The notes under the pieces are model-generated. The model saw only the letters and a list, made by a program, of their open reading frames with translations. It made no database searches and was not told where the DNA came from. Shown here one piece after another: positions 46,861 to 56,494 of a stretch of DNA of 64,000 bases. The position numbers and the translations under genes are program-made. Each line of letters opens with the position of its first letter. Positions within the stretch are counted from its first letter, which is position 1. The stretch covers positions 1,550,001 to 1,614,000 of the forward strand of contig NZ_MVAD01000001.1 of assembly GCF_002007115.1 (NCBI RefSeq). Direction: 5' to 3'. Source of the DNA: Massilia sp. KIM (lineage in GTDB: Bacteria > Pseudomonadota > Gammaproteobacteria > Burkholderiales > Burkholderiaceae_D).

Positions 46861-47738
46861 GCGCTCACGACCAGCAGCAACGCAATGGCCACCTGGTGAT
46901 CATCGGCGGCGGCGAAGACCGCAAGCACGACAAGGAGATCCTGTCGCGTTTCGTCGAGCTCTGCGGCGGCGCCGACGCGCGCATCGTCGTCATCACTGCC
47001 GCCAGCCAGATCGCGACCGAGATGTGGCAGATCTATGACCGCGCCTTCCGCGAGCTCGGCGTCAGCCGCCACAGCCACCTGGAACTGAGCAGCCGCCAGG
47101 ACGCCAACAGCGAGGAATTCGTGCGCCAGGTCGCCGAGAGCGACGGCATCTTCATGACCGGCGGCGACCAGAAGCGCCTGCTGGCCCTGATCGGCGGCAC
47201 CGCCCTCGACGCCGAGATGCACGTGGCGCTCAAGCTGCGCGGGGCGACCATCGGCGGCACCAGCGCGGGGGCCTCGGCGATGTCGGGCCACATGCTGGCC
47301 CAGGGTCGCGCCGAGCCGCGCCCCGAGAAGGGTTCGGTCAGCCTGGGCGCCGGCCTGGGCTTCCTGCATCGCGTCGTCATCGACCAGCATTTCTCCGAGC
47401 GCCAGCGCCTGGCGCGCCTGCTGTCGGTGGTGTCCCAGAACCCCTACCTGCAGGGCATCGGCATCGACGAGGACACCGCCCTCATCGTCGAGCGCGGCGT
47501 CGGCATCGAGGTGGTGGGCGAAGGGGCCGTCACCATCGTCGACGGCCGCACGATGATCACCAACGTCGCCGACATCGCCGGCGGCGACACGCCCGAACTG
47601 ATCGACGTGCGCCTGCACCTGCTGCCGGCGGGCAGCAAATACCAGCTTCCCGGCGCCGACCCAGCGCAGGGCAAGCGCCTGCCCGCGCCGCTGCTGGACT
47701 TCCTGGAAAACGTCACCAAACGGAACCCGATCTCATGA
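46857..47738 (+). CDS. cphB: Cyanophycinase
   Basis: A serine exopeptidase of the S51 family that releases beta-Asp-Arg dipeptides from the cyanophycin polymer. The 293 residues carry the nucleophile Ser136 in GGTSAGASAMSG, VIIGGGEDRKHDKEIL at the N-terminus and HRVVIDQHFSERQRLARLL, a typical S51 segment. It overlaps both neighbours by four bases. It has no signal peptide, consistent with degradation of cytoplasmic granules. Confidence 0.95.
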   Translation: MSAHDQQQRNGHLVIIGGGEDRKHDKEILSRFVELCGGADARIVVITAASQIATEMWQIYDRAFRELGVSRHSHLELSSRQDANSEEFVRQVAESDGIFMTGGDQKRLLALIGGTALDAEMHVALKLRGATIGGTSAGASAMSGHMLAQGRAEPRPEKGSVSLGAGLGFLHRVVIDQHFSERQRLARLLSVVSQNPYLQGIGIDEDTALIVERGVGIEVVGEGAVTIVDGRTMITNVADIAGGDTPELIDVRLHLLPAGSKYQLPGADPAQGKRLPAPLLDFLENVTKRNPIS

Positions 47739-50332
47739 GAATCAAGGAAAAACGGGTGCTGCGCGGGCCCAATCTGTACGCCGACAGCCCCTGCGTGATG
47801 GCGGTGGTGGAGAACCCGGGGCCGAAGGCGCCGGGCTTCGCCGCCCGCCTGCTCGAGCTCCTGCCGGCCCTGCCGGCCGAGGCGGCCGTGCGCCTGGCCG
47901 AGGACGCCCTGCTGGTCGACGCCCTGGAACCGGTGGCGATGGAACTGCAGCGCCTGGCCGGCGCGCCGGGCGCCTGTTCGGCCACCCTCCCCGTGACGGG
48001 CGAGCCTGCGCGCCGCCGCGTGGTGTGCGGCTACGCCACGCAGCAGGTTGCCGAGGAAGCCCTGAACGCCGCCATCGCGCTGCTGGCTGGCGTCGCGGCC
48101 GGCCGCGCGCCGGACTTGCGCCAGCTCGTCGCCGGGCTGCGCGAGACCGCCCAGCGCTACGCGATCGGCACCAGCACCGGCGCCGTGGTGGCCGCCGCGC
48201 AGCGGCGAGGCATCCCCGCCCTGCGACTGCTGGACGAGGCCAACCTGTTCCAGCTCGGCTGGGGCAGCCGCCAGAAGCGCCTGCAGGCCACCATCACCGG
48301 CGCCACCAATTCGATCGCGGTGGGCATCGCCAGCGACAAGCAGTTGACCAAGACCCTGCTCGACCAGGCCGGCGTGCCGGTGCCGGCGGGCGACACCGTC
48401 ACCACCCTGGAAGCGGCCCAGCGCGTCGCGCGCCGCCTGCGCGGCCCGGTCACGATCAAGCCGCTCGACGGCAACCAGGGCAAGGGCGTCACCGTCAACT
48501 GCGCCACGCCCGAGGAGGTGGAGCGCGCCTTCCATCACGCGCGCAAGCATGGCCGCAAGCTGATCGTCGAAGAGCACCTGGTCGGGCGCGACTACCGCGT
48601 GCTGGTCACCGGCGGCAGGATCGCGGCCGCCTCCTGGCGCCGTCCGCCCAGCGTCCTAGGGGACGGGGTGTCCAGCATCCGCACCCTGGTGGAGCTGGAG
48701 AACCGCAATCCGGCCCGTGGCGAAGGCCACACCAATATCCTGACGAAGATTCCGATGGACGCGCTGGCCAAGGAGACCCTGGCCAGGCAGGGACTTGACT
48801 TCGACACCGTGCTGCCGGCCGGCGTGCAGGCCGAGTTGCGCGGCAACGCCAACCTGTCCACCGGCGGCACCGCCGAGGACGTGACCGATCTGCTGCCCGA
48901 GGAAACGCGCGAGATCTGCATCCGCGCCGCCCGCAGCATCGGCCTGGACGTCGCCGGCCTGGACATCGTGTGCCAGGACATCGCCCTGCCGCTGCGCGCG
49001 CAGAAAGGCGGCGTCATCGAGGTCAATGCGGCGCCCGGCATCCGCATGCACCAGTACCCGAGCCGAGGCACCCCGCGCGACGCCGGCGACGCCATCGTCG
49101 AGGCCATGTTCGGCGGCTGCGACGGCCGCATTCCGCTGGTGGCCGTCACCGGCACCAACGGCAAGACCACCACCAGCCTCCTGATCGGCCACACCGCGCG
49201 CACGGCCGGCCTGCGCGACGGCGTGAGCATTACCAGCGGCGTCTACGTGGGCGGCCGGCTGGTGCGCGAAGGCGACTGCACCGGTTACCGCTCGGGGCGC
49301 AGCGTGCTGGGCGACCCCGGGGTGGACTTCGCGGTGCTGGAGACCGCGCGCGGCGGCATTCTCAAGCGTGGCCTGGCCTACGACCGCTGCGACGTGGCGG
49401 TGGTGCTGAACGTCTCGGCCGATCACCTGGGCATGGACGGCATCGACACCATCGAGGAGCTGGCCAGGGTCAAGGCGGTGGTGGCCAGGCGCGCCAGCCG
49501 CGCCGTGGTGCTCAACGCCGAGGACGACTGCTGCGTCAGGATGGCGGCCGAACTGGCCGAGGGCGTGGAAGTGATCTACTTCGCCCTCGACCCCGAGGAC
49601 CCGGTGCTGCTGCGCCACGTCGGGAGCGGCGGGCGCGCGGTCTACCTGCAGGACAGCGTCATGGTGCTGGCCAACGGCCTGCGCCACGAGGCCCTGATGG
49701 ACGTGCGCGACATGCCGGTCTCGCTGGGCGGCTGCGCGCGCTACAACATCGCCAATGCGATGGCCGCAGCGGCGGCGCTGACCGCCTGCGGCTTCGGCAA
49801 GGCCGAGATCGAGGACGGGCTGCGCAGCTTCGTCTCGGACAGCAGGCACAATCCGCTGCGCGCCAACGTGTTCGACGTCGACGGCGTGACGGTGATCGTC
49901 GACTACGCGCACAACCCGGCGGCCTACGCGGCCCTGGCCGAGACCGCGCGCGCCATGACGGCGGGACGCCTGGTGGGCGTGGTGGCGGCCCCGGGCGACC
50001 GGCGCGACGCCGACCTGGTGGACGTGGGGCAGACTTGCGCCGCCGGCTTCGACGAGCTGGTGATCTACGAGACCGACCGGCGCGGACGCGCCGAGGGCGA
50101 GATCGCGGCCCTGATGGCGCGCGGGGCGCGCCTGGGCCGGATCGACGCCGACCTCTTGAAGATCGAGCTCGACGTGCACCGCGCGATCCGGCTCGGCCTG
50201 AGCCTGTGCCAGCCGGGCGACGTGCTGGTGTTCGGCTGCGGCTCCTCGATTTCCGACCTGACCGAGGCCCTGCGCCCGACCAGGCCCGATATCGCGCGCC
50301 GGATCGAGGCCGAAGCGACCGCGGGCGCCTGA
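47735..50332 (+). CDS. cphA: Cyanophycin synthetase, divergent copy
   Basis: Makes the Asp-Arg polymer cyanophycin from ATP, Asp and Arg. The 865 residues contain an N-terminal domain (1-165), an ATP-grasp domain for Asp addition (about 175-440, DKQLTKTLLDQAGVPVP, GNQGKGVTVNC) and a Mur-ligase-like domain for Arg addition (from about 465, Walker TGTNGKTTT at 472-480, DYAHNPAAY). The N-domain is about 15 residues shorter than the convergent copy and replaces the conserved Glu-His (EH) by Glu-Pro (LEPVAMELQ, 64-72). It is the last gene of the iaaA-cphB-cphA operon, coupled by ATGA, so it is the copy made together with the degradation enzymes. Confidence 0.92.
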   Translation: MRIKEKRVLRGPNLYADSPCVMAVVENPGPKAPGFAARLLELLPALPAEAAVRLAEDALLVDALEPVAMELQRLAGAPGACSATLPVTGEPARRRVVCGYATQQVAEEALNAAIALLAGVAAGRAPDLRQLVAGLRETAQRYAIGTSTGAVVAAAQRRGIPALRLLDEANLFQLGWGSRQKRLQATITGATNSIAVGIASDKQLTKTLLDQAGVPVPAGDTVTTLEAAQRVARRLRGPVTIKPLDGNQGKGVTVNCATPEEVERAFHHARKHGRKLIVEEHLVGRDYRVLVTGGRIAAASWRRPPSVLGDGVSSIRTLVELENRNPARGEGHTNILTKIPMDALAKETLARQGLDFDTVLPAGVQAELRGNANLSTGGTAEDVTDLLPEETREICIRAARSIGLDVAGLDIVCQDIALPLRAQKGGVIEVNAAPGIRMHQYPSRGTPRDAGDAIVEAMFGGCDGRIPLVAVTGTNGKTTTSLLIGHTARTAGLRDGVSITSGVYVGGRLVREGDCTGYRSGRSVLGDPGVDFAVLETARGGILKRGLAYDRCDVAVVLNVSADHLGMDGIDTIEELARVKAVVARRASRAVVLNAEDDCCVRMAAELAEGVEVIYFALDPEDPVLLRHVGSGGRAVYLQDSVMVLANGLRHEALMDVRDMPVSLGGCARYNIANAMAAAAALTACGFGKAEIEDGLRSFVSDSRHNPLRANVFDVDGVTVIVDYAHNPAAYAALAETARAMTAGRLVGVVAAPGDRRDADLVDVGQTCAAGFDELVIYETDRRGRAEGEIAALMARGARLGRIDADLLKIELDVHRAIRLGLSLCQPGDVLVFGCGSSISDLTEALRPTRPDIARRIEAEATAGA

Positions 50333-50346
50333 ATTATCCCCTGCAG

Positions 50347-50383
50347 AAAGCATCGTCCCCGCTCATGGCGGGGACGATGCTTT
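50347..50383. terminator. Bidirectional terminator between the two cphA genes
   Basis: A perfect 16-bp stem, AAAGCATCGTCCCCGC / GCGGGGACGATGCTTT, with loop TCATG. Short A and T runs end the stem on each side, and the genes converge on it. Confidence 0.85.
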
Positions 50384-50403
50384 GTTTCGATCAGGCCGAC
50401 AAC

Positions 50404-53034
50404 CTACACCTGGGCCGCGATCTCGTCCGCGCACTCCGGGTCCATCACCCGCACCGCCTCGATGAAGACGTCGAGCGAGGCCCCGGTCGCGAACACCAGC
50501 ACGTCGCCCGGCTCGCACAGGCTGAGCCCGAGGCGCACCGCCTTGCCCACCTCGATCTCCCGGTGCAGGGTGTCGCTCATCCCGACCGCCGCCTGCGCCC
50601 CTTCCAGGATCAGGTCCACCGCCGCGCCCACGGCGCGGCCGCGGCTCTGGGACTCGTAGACCACCAGCTCGTCGAAGCGCGCCCCGCACACTTCGCCGAT
50701 CTGGCGCAGGTCCTCGTCGCGGCGGTCGCCGGGGGCGGTGACGATGCCCACCAGCTGGCGCGGCAGCATGGCGCGCGCCATGTCGGCCATCGCCGCGTAG
50801 GCCGCCGCATTGTGCGCATAGTCGACGAACACGGTCACCCCGCGCACGTCGAACATGTTGGTGCGCAGCGGATTGGTGCGCCCGTTGGACACAAAAGTCG
50901 ACAGGCCGGCAGCGATCTGCAGATTGCCCATGTTGGAGGCCATCAGGGCCGCGGCCGCCGCCAGGCTGTTGGCGATGTTGAAGCGCGCCGCGCCATTGAA
51001 GGACACTGGCATGCTCTCGACCTTGACCAGGGCCTGGTGGCTGTGGCCGTCGGCCACGATCACGGCGCCGTCCTGGAGATAGACGCCGCGCCCGCCGTCC
51101 GCCAGGTGCTTGAGCAGGACCGGATTCTCCGCGTCCATCGAGAAGAAGATCACTTCGGCGCCCGGCTTGACCCGGCGCGCCATCGCCACGCACAGTGCGT
51201 CCTCGGCATTGAGCACCGCCGCCCGCGTGGCCGACAAGGCCACCAGGGCCTTGACCTGGGCCAGGTCCTCGATGGTCTCGATGCCGTCCAGGCCCAGGTG
51301 GTCGGCCGCCACGTTCAGCACCACGCCGACGTCGCAGCGGTCGAAGGCCAGGCCGCGCTTGAGCAGGCCGCCGCGCGCCGTCTCCAGCACCGCGAACTCC
51401 ACCGTGGGGTCGCTCAGCACGGTGCGCGCCGACCAGTAGCCGGTGCAGTCGCCCTTGACGATCTGCTTGCCGTCGATGAACACGCCCTCGGTGGTGGTGA
51501 CGCCGGTGGTGTGGCCGGCCAGGCGCACCGCGTGCGCGATCAGGAGCGTGGTGGTGGTCTTGCCGTTGGTGCCGGTGACCGCGACCAGAGGGATGCGGCC
51601 GTCCGAATCGCCCATCAGGCCCTCGACGATCGCTTCGCCCGCATCGCGCGGCGCGCCGCCCGAGGGGTATTGGTGCATGCGAATGCCGGGCGCCGCGTTG
51701 ATCTCGATGACGGCGCCGCGCTGGGCCGCCAGCGGCTGGGAGATGTCCTTGCAGACGATGTCGATGCCGGCCACGTCCAGTCCGATCTTGGCGGCCGCAC
51801 GCACGCACAGCAGGCGGGTCGATTCCGGCAGCAGGTCGGTCACGTCCTCGGCGGTGCCGCCGGTGGACAGGTTGGCATTGCCGCGCAGCTCGGCGACCGC
51901 GCCCTCGGGCGGCACGCTGTCGAACTCATAGCCCTGGCGCGCCAGCATGTCGGCCGCGTGGGCGTCGAGCGCGATCTGGGTCAGGATGTTGGTGTGGCCT
52001 TCGCCGCGCGCCGGGTTGCGGTTCTCGACCTCCACCAGCTGGCGGATGGTGGAGACGCCGTCACCCACCACGTGGGCGGGACGGCGGCAGGACGCGGCCG
52101 AGACCTTGCCGCCGGCGACAAGCACGCGGTAATCGCGCCCTTCGATGAAGCGCTCGACGATGATGCGGCGTCCATACTGGCGCGCGAACTCGAAGGCGCG
52201 CGCCACGTCCTCGGGCGTGGCGCAATTGACGGTCACCCCCTTGCCCTGGTTGGCGTCCAGCGGCTTGAGCGTCACCGGCGCGCGCAGGCGCGCAGCCACG
52301 CGCTGGGCCGCCTCGACCGTGGTCACGGTCTCGCCCTCGGGCACCGGCACGCCCGCTTCCTTGAGCAAGGCCTTGGTCAGTTGCTTGTCGCTGGCGATCT
52401 TGACCGCGATGAAGCTGGTGTCGCCGGTGGTGGTGGCCTGCAGGCGCTTCTGCTTCACGCCCCAGCCCAGCAGGAACAGGTTGGCGTCCTCGGTGATGCG
52501 CTGGGTCGGGATTCCCCGCTCATGGGCGGCGGCCAGCACCGCGGCGGTGCTGGTGCCGATCGCGTAGCGCCCGGCGATCTCGCGCAGTTCCTCCAGGCGC
52601 TCCTCCACCTCGATACTTTCGCCGTGCGCGAGCGCGTCGACGATGTCCAGCGCCAGCTGGAAGGCCGGCTGGACCAGCTTTTCGAGGCTGTAGGCGCAGA
52701 CGATGCGGAACTGTCCGGGTTCGCCGGCAACCGGTCGCGTGCGCCCGTAGCTGGCCGGCGCGCCGGCCTGGGTCTGCAGGTCCAGCGTCAGGTGTTCGAT
52801 GACCCGGCCCAGGTAGGTCCCTTCGCGCAGGCGCTGGGCGAAGCCGCCCGGCTGGCCGGTCGGCAGCAGTTGCCCGTGCAGCGAAGGCAGCAGCGCCAGC
52901 AGGGCCTCGTTAAAGCCCGGAATGTCCTTGGTGGAGCGCCCATACAGGTCTTCCAGGTCGAGCAGGGTCAGCAGGCAAGGGGAATCTGCGTGAACGTTCG
53001 GTCCGCGCAGGAAGCGTTGTTCGAGGATCTGCAC
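50404..53034 (-). CDS. cphA: Cyanophycin synthetase, canonical copy
   Basis: 876 residues with the full canonical layout: MQILEQRFLRGPN start, N-terminal domain with PGGFAQRLREGTYLGRVIEHLTLDLQ (62-87) including Glu80-His81, ATP-grasp domain (about 190-455, DKQLTKALLKEAGVPVP, ANQGKGVTVNC), and Mur-like domain with VTGTNGKTTTT and DYAHNAAAY. It is convergent with the operon copy and stands alone in its direction. The sequence agrees closely with the operon copy over the catalytic motifs but clearly differs at the N-domain. Two cphA paralogs are known in other betaproteobacteria. Confidence 0.95.
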   Translation of the reverse strand: MQILEQRFLRGPNVHADSPCLLTLLDLEDLYGRSTKDIPGFNEALLALLPSLHGQLLPTGQPGGFAQRLREGTYLGRVIEHLTLDLQTQAGAPASYGRTRPVAGEPGQFRIVCAYSLEKLVQPAFQLALDIVDALAHGESIEVEERLEELREIAGRYAIGTSTAAVLAAAHERGIPTQRITEDANLFLLGWGVKQKRLQATTTGDTSFIAVKIASDKQLTKALLKEAGVPVPEGETVTTVEAAQRVAARLRAPVTLKPLDANQGKGVTVNCATPEDVARAFEFARQYGRRIIVERFIEGRDYRVLVAGGKVSAASCRRPAHVVGDGVSTIRQLVEVENRNPARGEGHTNILTQIALDAHAADMLARQGYEFDSVPPEGAVAELRGNANLSTGGTAEDVTDLLPESTRLLCVRAAAKIGLDVAGIDIVCKDISQPLAAQRGAVIEINAAPGIRMHQYPSGGAPRDAGEAIVEGLMGDSDGRIPLVAVTGTNGKTTTTLLIAHAVRLAGHTTGVTTTEGVFIDGKQIVKGDCTGYWSARTVLSDPTVEFAVLETARGGLLKRGLAFDRCDVGVVLNVAADHLGLDGIETIEDLAQVKALVALSATRAAVLNAEDALCVAMARRVKPGAEVIFFSMDAENPVLLKHLADGGRGVYLQDGAVIVADGHSHQALVKVESMPVSFNGAARFNIANSLAAAAALMASNMGNLQIAAGLSTFVSNGRTNPLRTNMFDVRGVTVFVDYAHNAAAYAAMADMARAMLPRQLVGIVTAPGDRRDEDLRQIGEVCGARFDELVVYESQSRGRAVGAAVDLILEGAQAAVGMSDTLHREIEVGKAVRLGLSLCEPGDVLVFATGASLDVFIEAVRVMDPECADEIAAQV

Positions 53035-53067
53035 CGGTAATTCCTTGTGATAGTGGTCGTCATATGC

Positions 53068-53101
53068 GCGGACGGGGCCTCCGTTGGGAGGCCCCGTCCG
53101 C
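53068..53101 (-). terminator. Hairpin between the iron-redox enzyme and cphA
   Basis: A perfect 15-bp stem, GCGGACGGGGCCTCC / GGAGGCCCCGTCCGC, with loop GTTG, 21 bases past the stop codon at 53123. It has no T run in this direction, but the stem is very stable. Confidence 0.65.
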
Positions 53102-53122
53102 TGTGCCGCGTGCCGGCGCGCG

Positions 53123-54574
53123 TCAGGCGTCGAACAGCTGCGTGTACATCCGGGTGGCCATCAGGCCGGCGTCGGTGTGGTGCCGCTCGGGCGACATCAG
53201 CCCGGCAAGCAGGCTCATGGCCTCGTGCTTGCCCTTGGCGGCCGCCACCTGCCTTTCGAGCAGGCGCAATTCGTTGTCCGGCTCGTCCAGGCGCGGGTGG
53301 CGGCGGATCAGGCCGCGCTCCGGGTGGGCGATGCCGCGGTCGGCGTGCTGGCCGAGGGTGTCCAGGGTGCGCAGGCGCGCGCGGTGGCTGAGGATGCGCG
53401 GGCCGGGCGCCTGCTCGCCGCCGGGGCTGGTGGCGATCCAGTCGCGCAGCACCTGCAGCTCGTAGGCGCTGAACACGCCGAACATCTCGGCGCGCTCGCC
53501 GTGCACCAGGCGCCAGAAGCGGCTGTGCTCCGGGTCTTCGCCGCGCTTGATCCAACCCGCGTTCTCCAGCGCGCCCAGGAAATCGGGAATGCGCTCGGGC
53601 TGGGCCAGCCACTCGTTCACCGAGCGTCCGGCGACACGGCAGTAGTCCGAGTGCATGTTCTTGCCCACGCCGCTCTTGGCCGCGAGGATGTTCACCAGTT
53701 CGGCCTGCAAGTCGAATTCGGCGATCACCGAGGTGGTGCAGGCGCCCAGGTCGTTGAGCTTGTAGCCGTCCAGCACGCGGCGCAGGAAGCCCTCGCGGTC
53801 GCCCACGCGTGGCATCAGCTCGGCCAGGGCCTGGACCGCCTTGCGGGCGTGGCCGCTGGCGGCGTTGTCGACCGTGACGTGCAGGGTGAAATAATAGGGA
53901 TCGATGCCGAGCTCGTTCAACTCGTAGGAAGTGATCAGGAGGTGCAGCGGCAGTTGCTCGTAGCCGAGGTTGTAGCCGATGACCTCGGGCAGGAAGTCCT
54001 CGGCGTGGTGGCCCAGCACCAGCTGGATCGCGCCCTGCACGAAATGCTCCTCGTCCAGCGCTTCCCAGCCTTCGCAGCCGTGGGTCGCCAGCAGCTTGCG
54101 GTAGAGGGTCACGTGGTTCTTGTCCGGCACGCCCTCGCCCAGCTCTTCGAGGTAGGTCTTGATCAGGGGATGGAAGGCCTGCTTGTCCCACTGGCCCAGC
54201 AGCCCGTAGAGCCAGGCGCCGTCGACCAGCTTGGTCGGCGCCACACCCTTGATGAAGTAGAGCGCGTGCGCGCGGCAGGTAAAGTAGCGGCGCGGGGCGC
54301 CGGCCTTGCGCGCGGCCAGGTACTCGCGGTACTGGACGCCGACGGCATCGGTGCGTTGCTCGATCCAGCCCGCCATCTCGGCGATATTGGCCGGCAGGTC
54401 GGCCGGCAGCTTTCTGGCAACTGCGATGTGTTCGCGCAGGAAAGCCTGCGCCTCCTCCGGCATGGCGGACGGATCTTCATACAGCGAAAAATAGACTTTC
54501 TTCGCCTTTCCCGCCGCGGCCGCGCCTCGTGGGGCGGCGCTGGCGGGAGCTTCGGCTAACAGCGCTTGGTTCAT
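53123..54574 (-). CDS. Iron-containing redox enzyme family (heme-oxygenase-like oxidase candidate)
   Basis: 483 residues from MNQALLAEAPASAAP; a TTG 13 codons upstream is less likely. The central region resembles the heme-oxygenase-like diiron oxidase (HDO) fold: helices with EEHFVQGAIQLVLGHHAEDFLPEVIGYNLGYE, then TLHVTVDNAASGHARKAV, offer His, Glu and Asp candidates for a two-iron site. The C-terminal 120 residues (RDWIATSPGG to the end) are arginine- and histidine-rich and unlike the core. HDO enzymes often modify natural products or amino acids. No biosynthetic partner is adjacent; the nearest genes are cphA and the ThDP operon. Family is moderately sure; substrate unknown. Confidence 0.7.
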   Translation of the reverse strand: MNQALLAEAPASAAPRGAAAAGKAKKVYFSLYEDPSAMPEEAQAFLREHIAVARKLPADLPANIAEMAGWIEQRTDAVGVQYREYLAARKAGAPRRYFTCRAHALYFIKGVAPTKLVDGAWLYGLLGQWDKQAFHPLIKTYLEELGEGVPDKNHVTLYRKLLATHGCEGWEALDEEHFVQGAIQLVLGHHAEDFLPEVIGYNLGYEQLPLHLLITSYELNELGIDPYYFTLHVTVDNAASGHARKAVQALAELMPRVGDREGFLRRVLDGYKLNDLGACTTSVIAEFDLQAELVNILAAKSGVGKNMHSDYCRVAGRSVNEWLAQPERIPDFLGALENAGWIKRGEDPEHSRFWRLVHGERAEMFGVFSAYELQVLRDWIATSPGGEQAPGPRILSHRARLRTLDTLGQHADRGIAHPERGLIRRHPRLDEPDNELRLLERQVAAAKGKHEAMSLLAGLMSPERHHTDAGLMATRMYTQLFDA

Positions 54575-54720
54575 GGGTAGCGAGCGTTCTCGTGAGTCTT
54601 TGCGACGATGCAAACATTATCCGGACTGGTCCGTTACACGAGAATCGGTAGTGGCGCTGTGAGACTGTAAGAAAGGGATTACAAGACCTGATGCAATGCC
54701 TGGACAGGCCTTTCTTTCCC

Positions 54721-56484
54721 TTACGAACTGCCCTGCTGGTCCACGCCGCGCTGCGCTTCATGCGCTTCCGGATCGCCCTTGCCGATCGCTTCGCGCACCT
54801 GGGCTTCCTGCTTGTCGACGGTCTGGGGCGGCAGCGGCGGAATGTTGGGATCGGCGACCACTTCCAGCACATAGGGGCATCCCGCGCTCAGGGCCGCCTC
54901 CCAGGCCGGGCCGAGTTGTTCGGGGTCATCGATACGCGCGCCCTCCAGCCCAAGCATGCGGGCGAAACCAGCATACGAGAAGTCCGGCAGCTGCTGCGAT
55001 TCCTCGAACTTCGGCTCGCCCTGCATGCCGCGCTGTTCCCAGGTCACGAAGTTCAGGTCGCGGTTGTTGAGCACCAGGACCACGAAGCTGGGGTTCGACC
55101 AGCGCCGCCAATAGCGCGCCACCGTCATCAGGCAGTTGATGCCGTTCATCTGCATGGCGCCGTCGCCGGCCAGCGCGATCACCGGCCGCTGCGGATGGGC
55201 CATCTTGGCCGCAAAGGCATAGGGCACGGCCGAGCCCATGGTGGCCAGGGTGCCGGACAGCGAGGCCAGCATGCCGGGCCGGATCTCCAGGTGCAGCGCG
55301 TACCAGGCGGCCACCGAGCCGGAGTCGCCGGCCAGGATGGCCTGGTCCGGCAGGCGCGCCGACAGTTCGGTGAAGGCGCGTTGCGGATTGACGGGCTTGC
55401 CCGGCAGGCGCGCCCTCTCCTGCAACTGGCGCCGGCTGTCCCGGACCAGGCTCTCGATGCGCTCGCGCCAGCCGCGCTCCTGCTTGTGCTCGAGCAGGGG
55501 GATCAGGGCGCGCAGGGTCGCGCCGGCGTCGCCGGCCAGGTTGACTTCCATCGGGTAGCGCAGGCCCAGCATGCGCGCGTCGATGTCGATCTGGACGCCG
55601 CGCGCCTGGCCGTCCGCCGGCAGGAACTCGGCGTAGGGAAAGCTCGAGCCCACCATCAGGAGGGTGTCGCATTCGTTCATCATGGTTTCGCTGGCCTGGG
55701 TGCCGATCACCCCGATCGAACCGGTGCAGAACGGCAGCGCGTCCGGCACCACGGCCTTGCCCAGCAGGGCCTTGGCGATGCCGGCCCCGAGGAGCTCGGC
55801 CACCTGCACCAGTTCCTCGCCGGCCCCGTGCGCCCCGGCGCCGGCCAGGATGGCCACGCGGCGGCCGGCGTTGAGCGCCTCGGCGGCGGCCCGCAGCGCG
55901 TCCGGCGGCGGCACCGGCAGCGAGCGCGCCGCGCCCACGCCGGAGAAGGTGTAGCCGTGCTCGCGCGGCGGACTGGGCACGGCGTCCTGGTCCTGCAGGT
56001 CGTTGGGCACGATGATGCAGGTGACGCAGCGCTCGGCCAGGGCGATGCGCACGGCGCGGTCGAGCAGGTGGCGCAGCTGCTCCGACGTGGTGGCCATCTG
56101 CACGTACTCGCCGGCCACGTCCTTGAACAGCGACACCAGGTCGACCTCCTGCTGGTAGCTGGCGCCGAGCGCGGCGCGCTTCTGCTGGCCGACGATGGCG
56201 ACCACCGGCTGGTGGTCGAGCTTGGCGTCGTAGAGGCCATTGAGCAGGTGGATCGCGCCGGGGCCGGAAGTGGCCAGGCAGACCCCGGCCTCCCCCGTGA
56301 ACTTGGCGTGACCGCAGGCCATGAAGGCCGCCATTTCCTCGTGCCGGGTCTGCACGAATTCGATCGCGTCCTGGCGCGCGAAGGCGCCCAGGATGCCGTT
56401 GATCCCGTCCCCGGGATAGCCGTAGATGCGGCGCACGCCCCACTGGGCCAGCCGCTCCAGCATGAAATCGCCGACGCTCGCCAT
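54721..56484 (-). CDS. Thiamine diphosphate-dependent enzyme (PoxB/acetolactate synthase-like)
   Basis: 587 residues with the three domains of the pyruvate oxidase/acetohydroxyacid synthase group. The N-terminal part has the catalytic Glu in RHEEMAAFMACGHAKFTG, the middle domain binds FAD or is structural, and the C-terminal ThDP motif is GDGAMQMNGINCLMTV to NNRD. A fully conserved ilvB context is absent, and the length is closer to pyruvate dehydrogenase (quinone) and related decarboxylases. It follows a zinc alcohol dehydrogenase by 10 bp, so the two may process the same 2-oxoacid or aldehyde. The 146 bp beyond its end, up to 54575, is a convergent-free gap with no recognised element. Confidence 0.85.
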   Translation of the reverse strand: MASVGDFMLERLAQWGVRRIYGYPGDGINGILGAFARQDAIEFVQTRHEEMAAFMACGHAKFTGEAGVCLATSGPGAIHLLNGLYDAKLDHQPVVAIVGQQKRAALGASYQQEVDLVSLFKDVAGEYVQMATTSEQLRHLLDRAVRIALAERCVTCIIVPNDLQDQDAVPSPPREHGYTFSGVGAARSLPVPPPDALRAAAEALNAGRRVAILAGAGAHGAGEELVQVAELLGAGIAKALLGKAVVPDALPFCTGSIGVIGTQASETMMNECDTLLMVGSSFPYAEFLPADGQARGVQIDIDARMLGLRYPMEVNLAGDAGATLRALIPLLEHKQERGWRERIESLVRDSRRQLQERARLPGKPVNPQRAFTELSARLPDQAILAGDSGSVAAWYALHLEIRPGMLASLSGTLATMGSAVPYAFAAKMAHPQRPVIALAGDGAMQMNGINCLMTVARYWRRWSNPSFVVLVLNNRDLNFVTWEQRGMQGEPKFEESQQLPDFSYAGFARMLGLEGARIDDPEQLGPAWEAALSAGCPYVLEVVADPNIPPLPPQTVDKQEAQVREAIGKGDPEAHEAQRGVDQQGSS

Positions 56485-56494
56485 CGCGGCCTCC

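Noticed and set aside
48970..53040. A 1356-codon plus-strand open frame across both cphA genes
   Set aside because: It is out of frame or antisense to the two recognised synthetases, and encodes an Arg/Gly/His-rich product typical of shadow frames in high-GC DNA.
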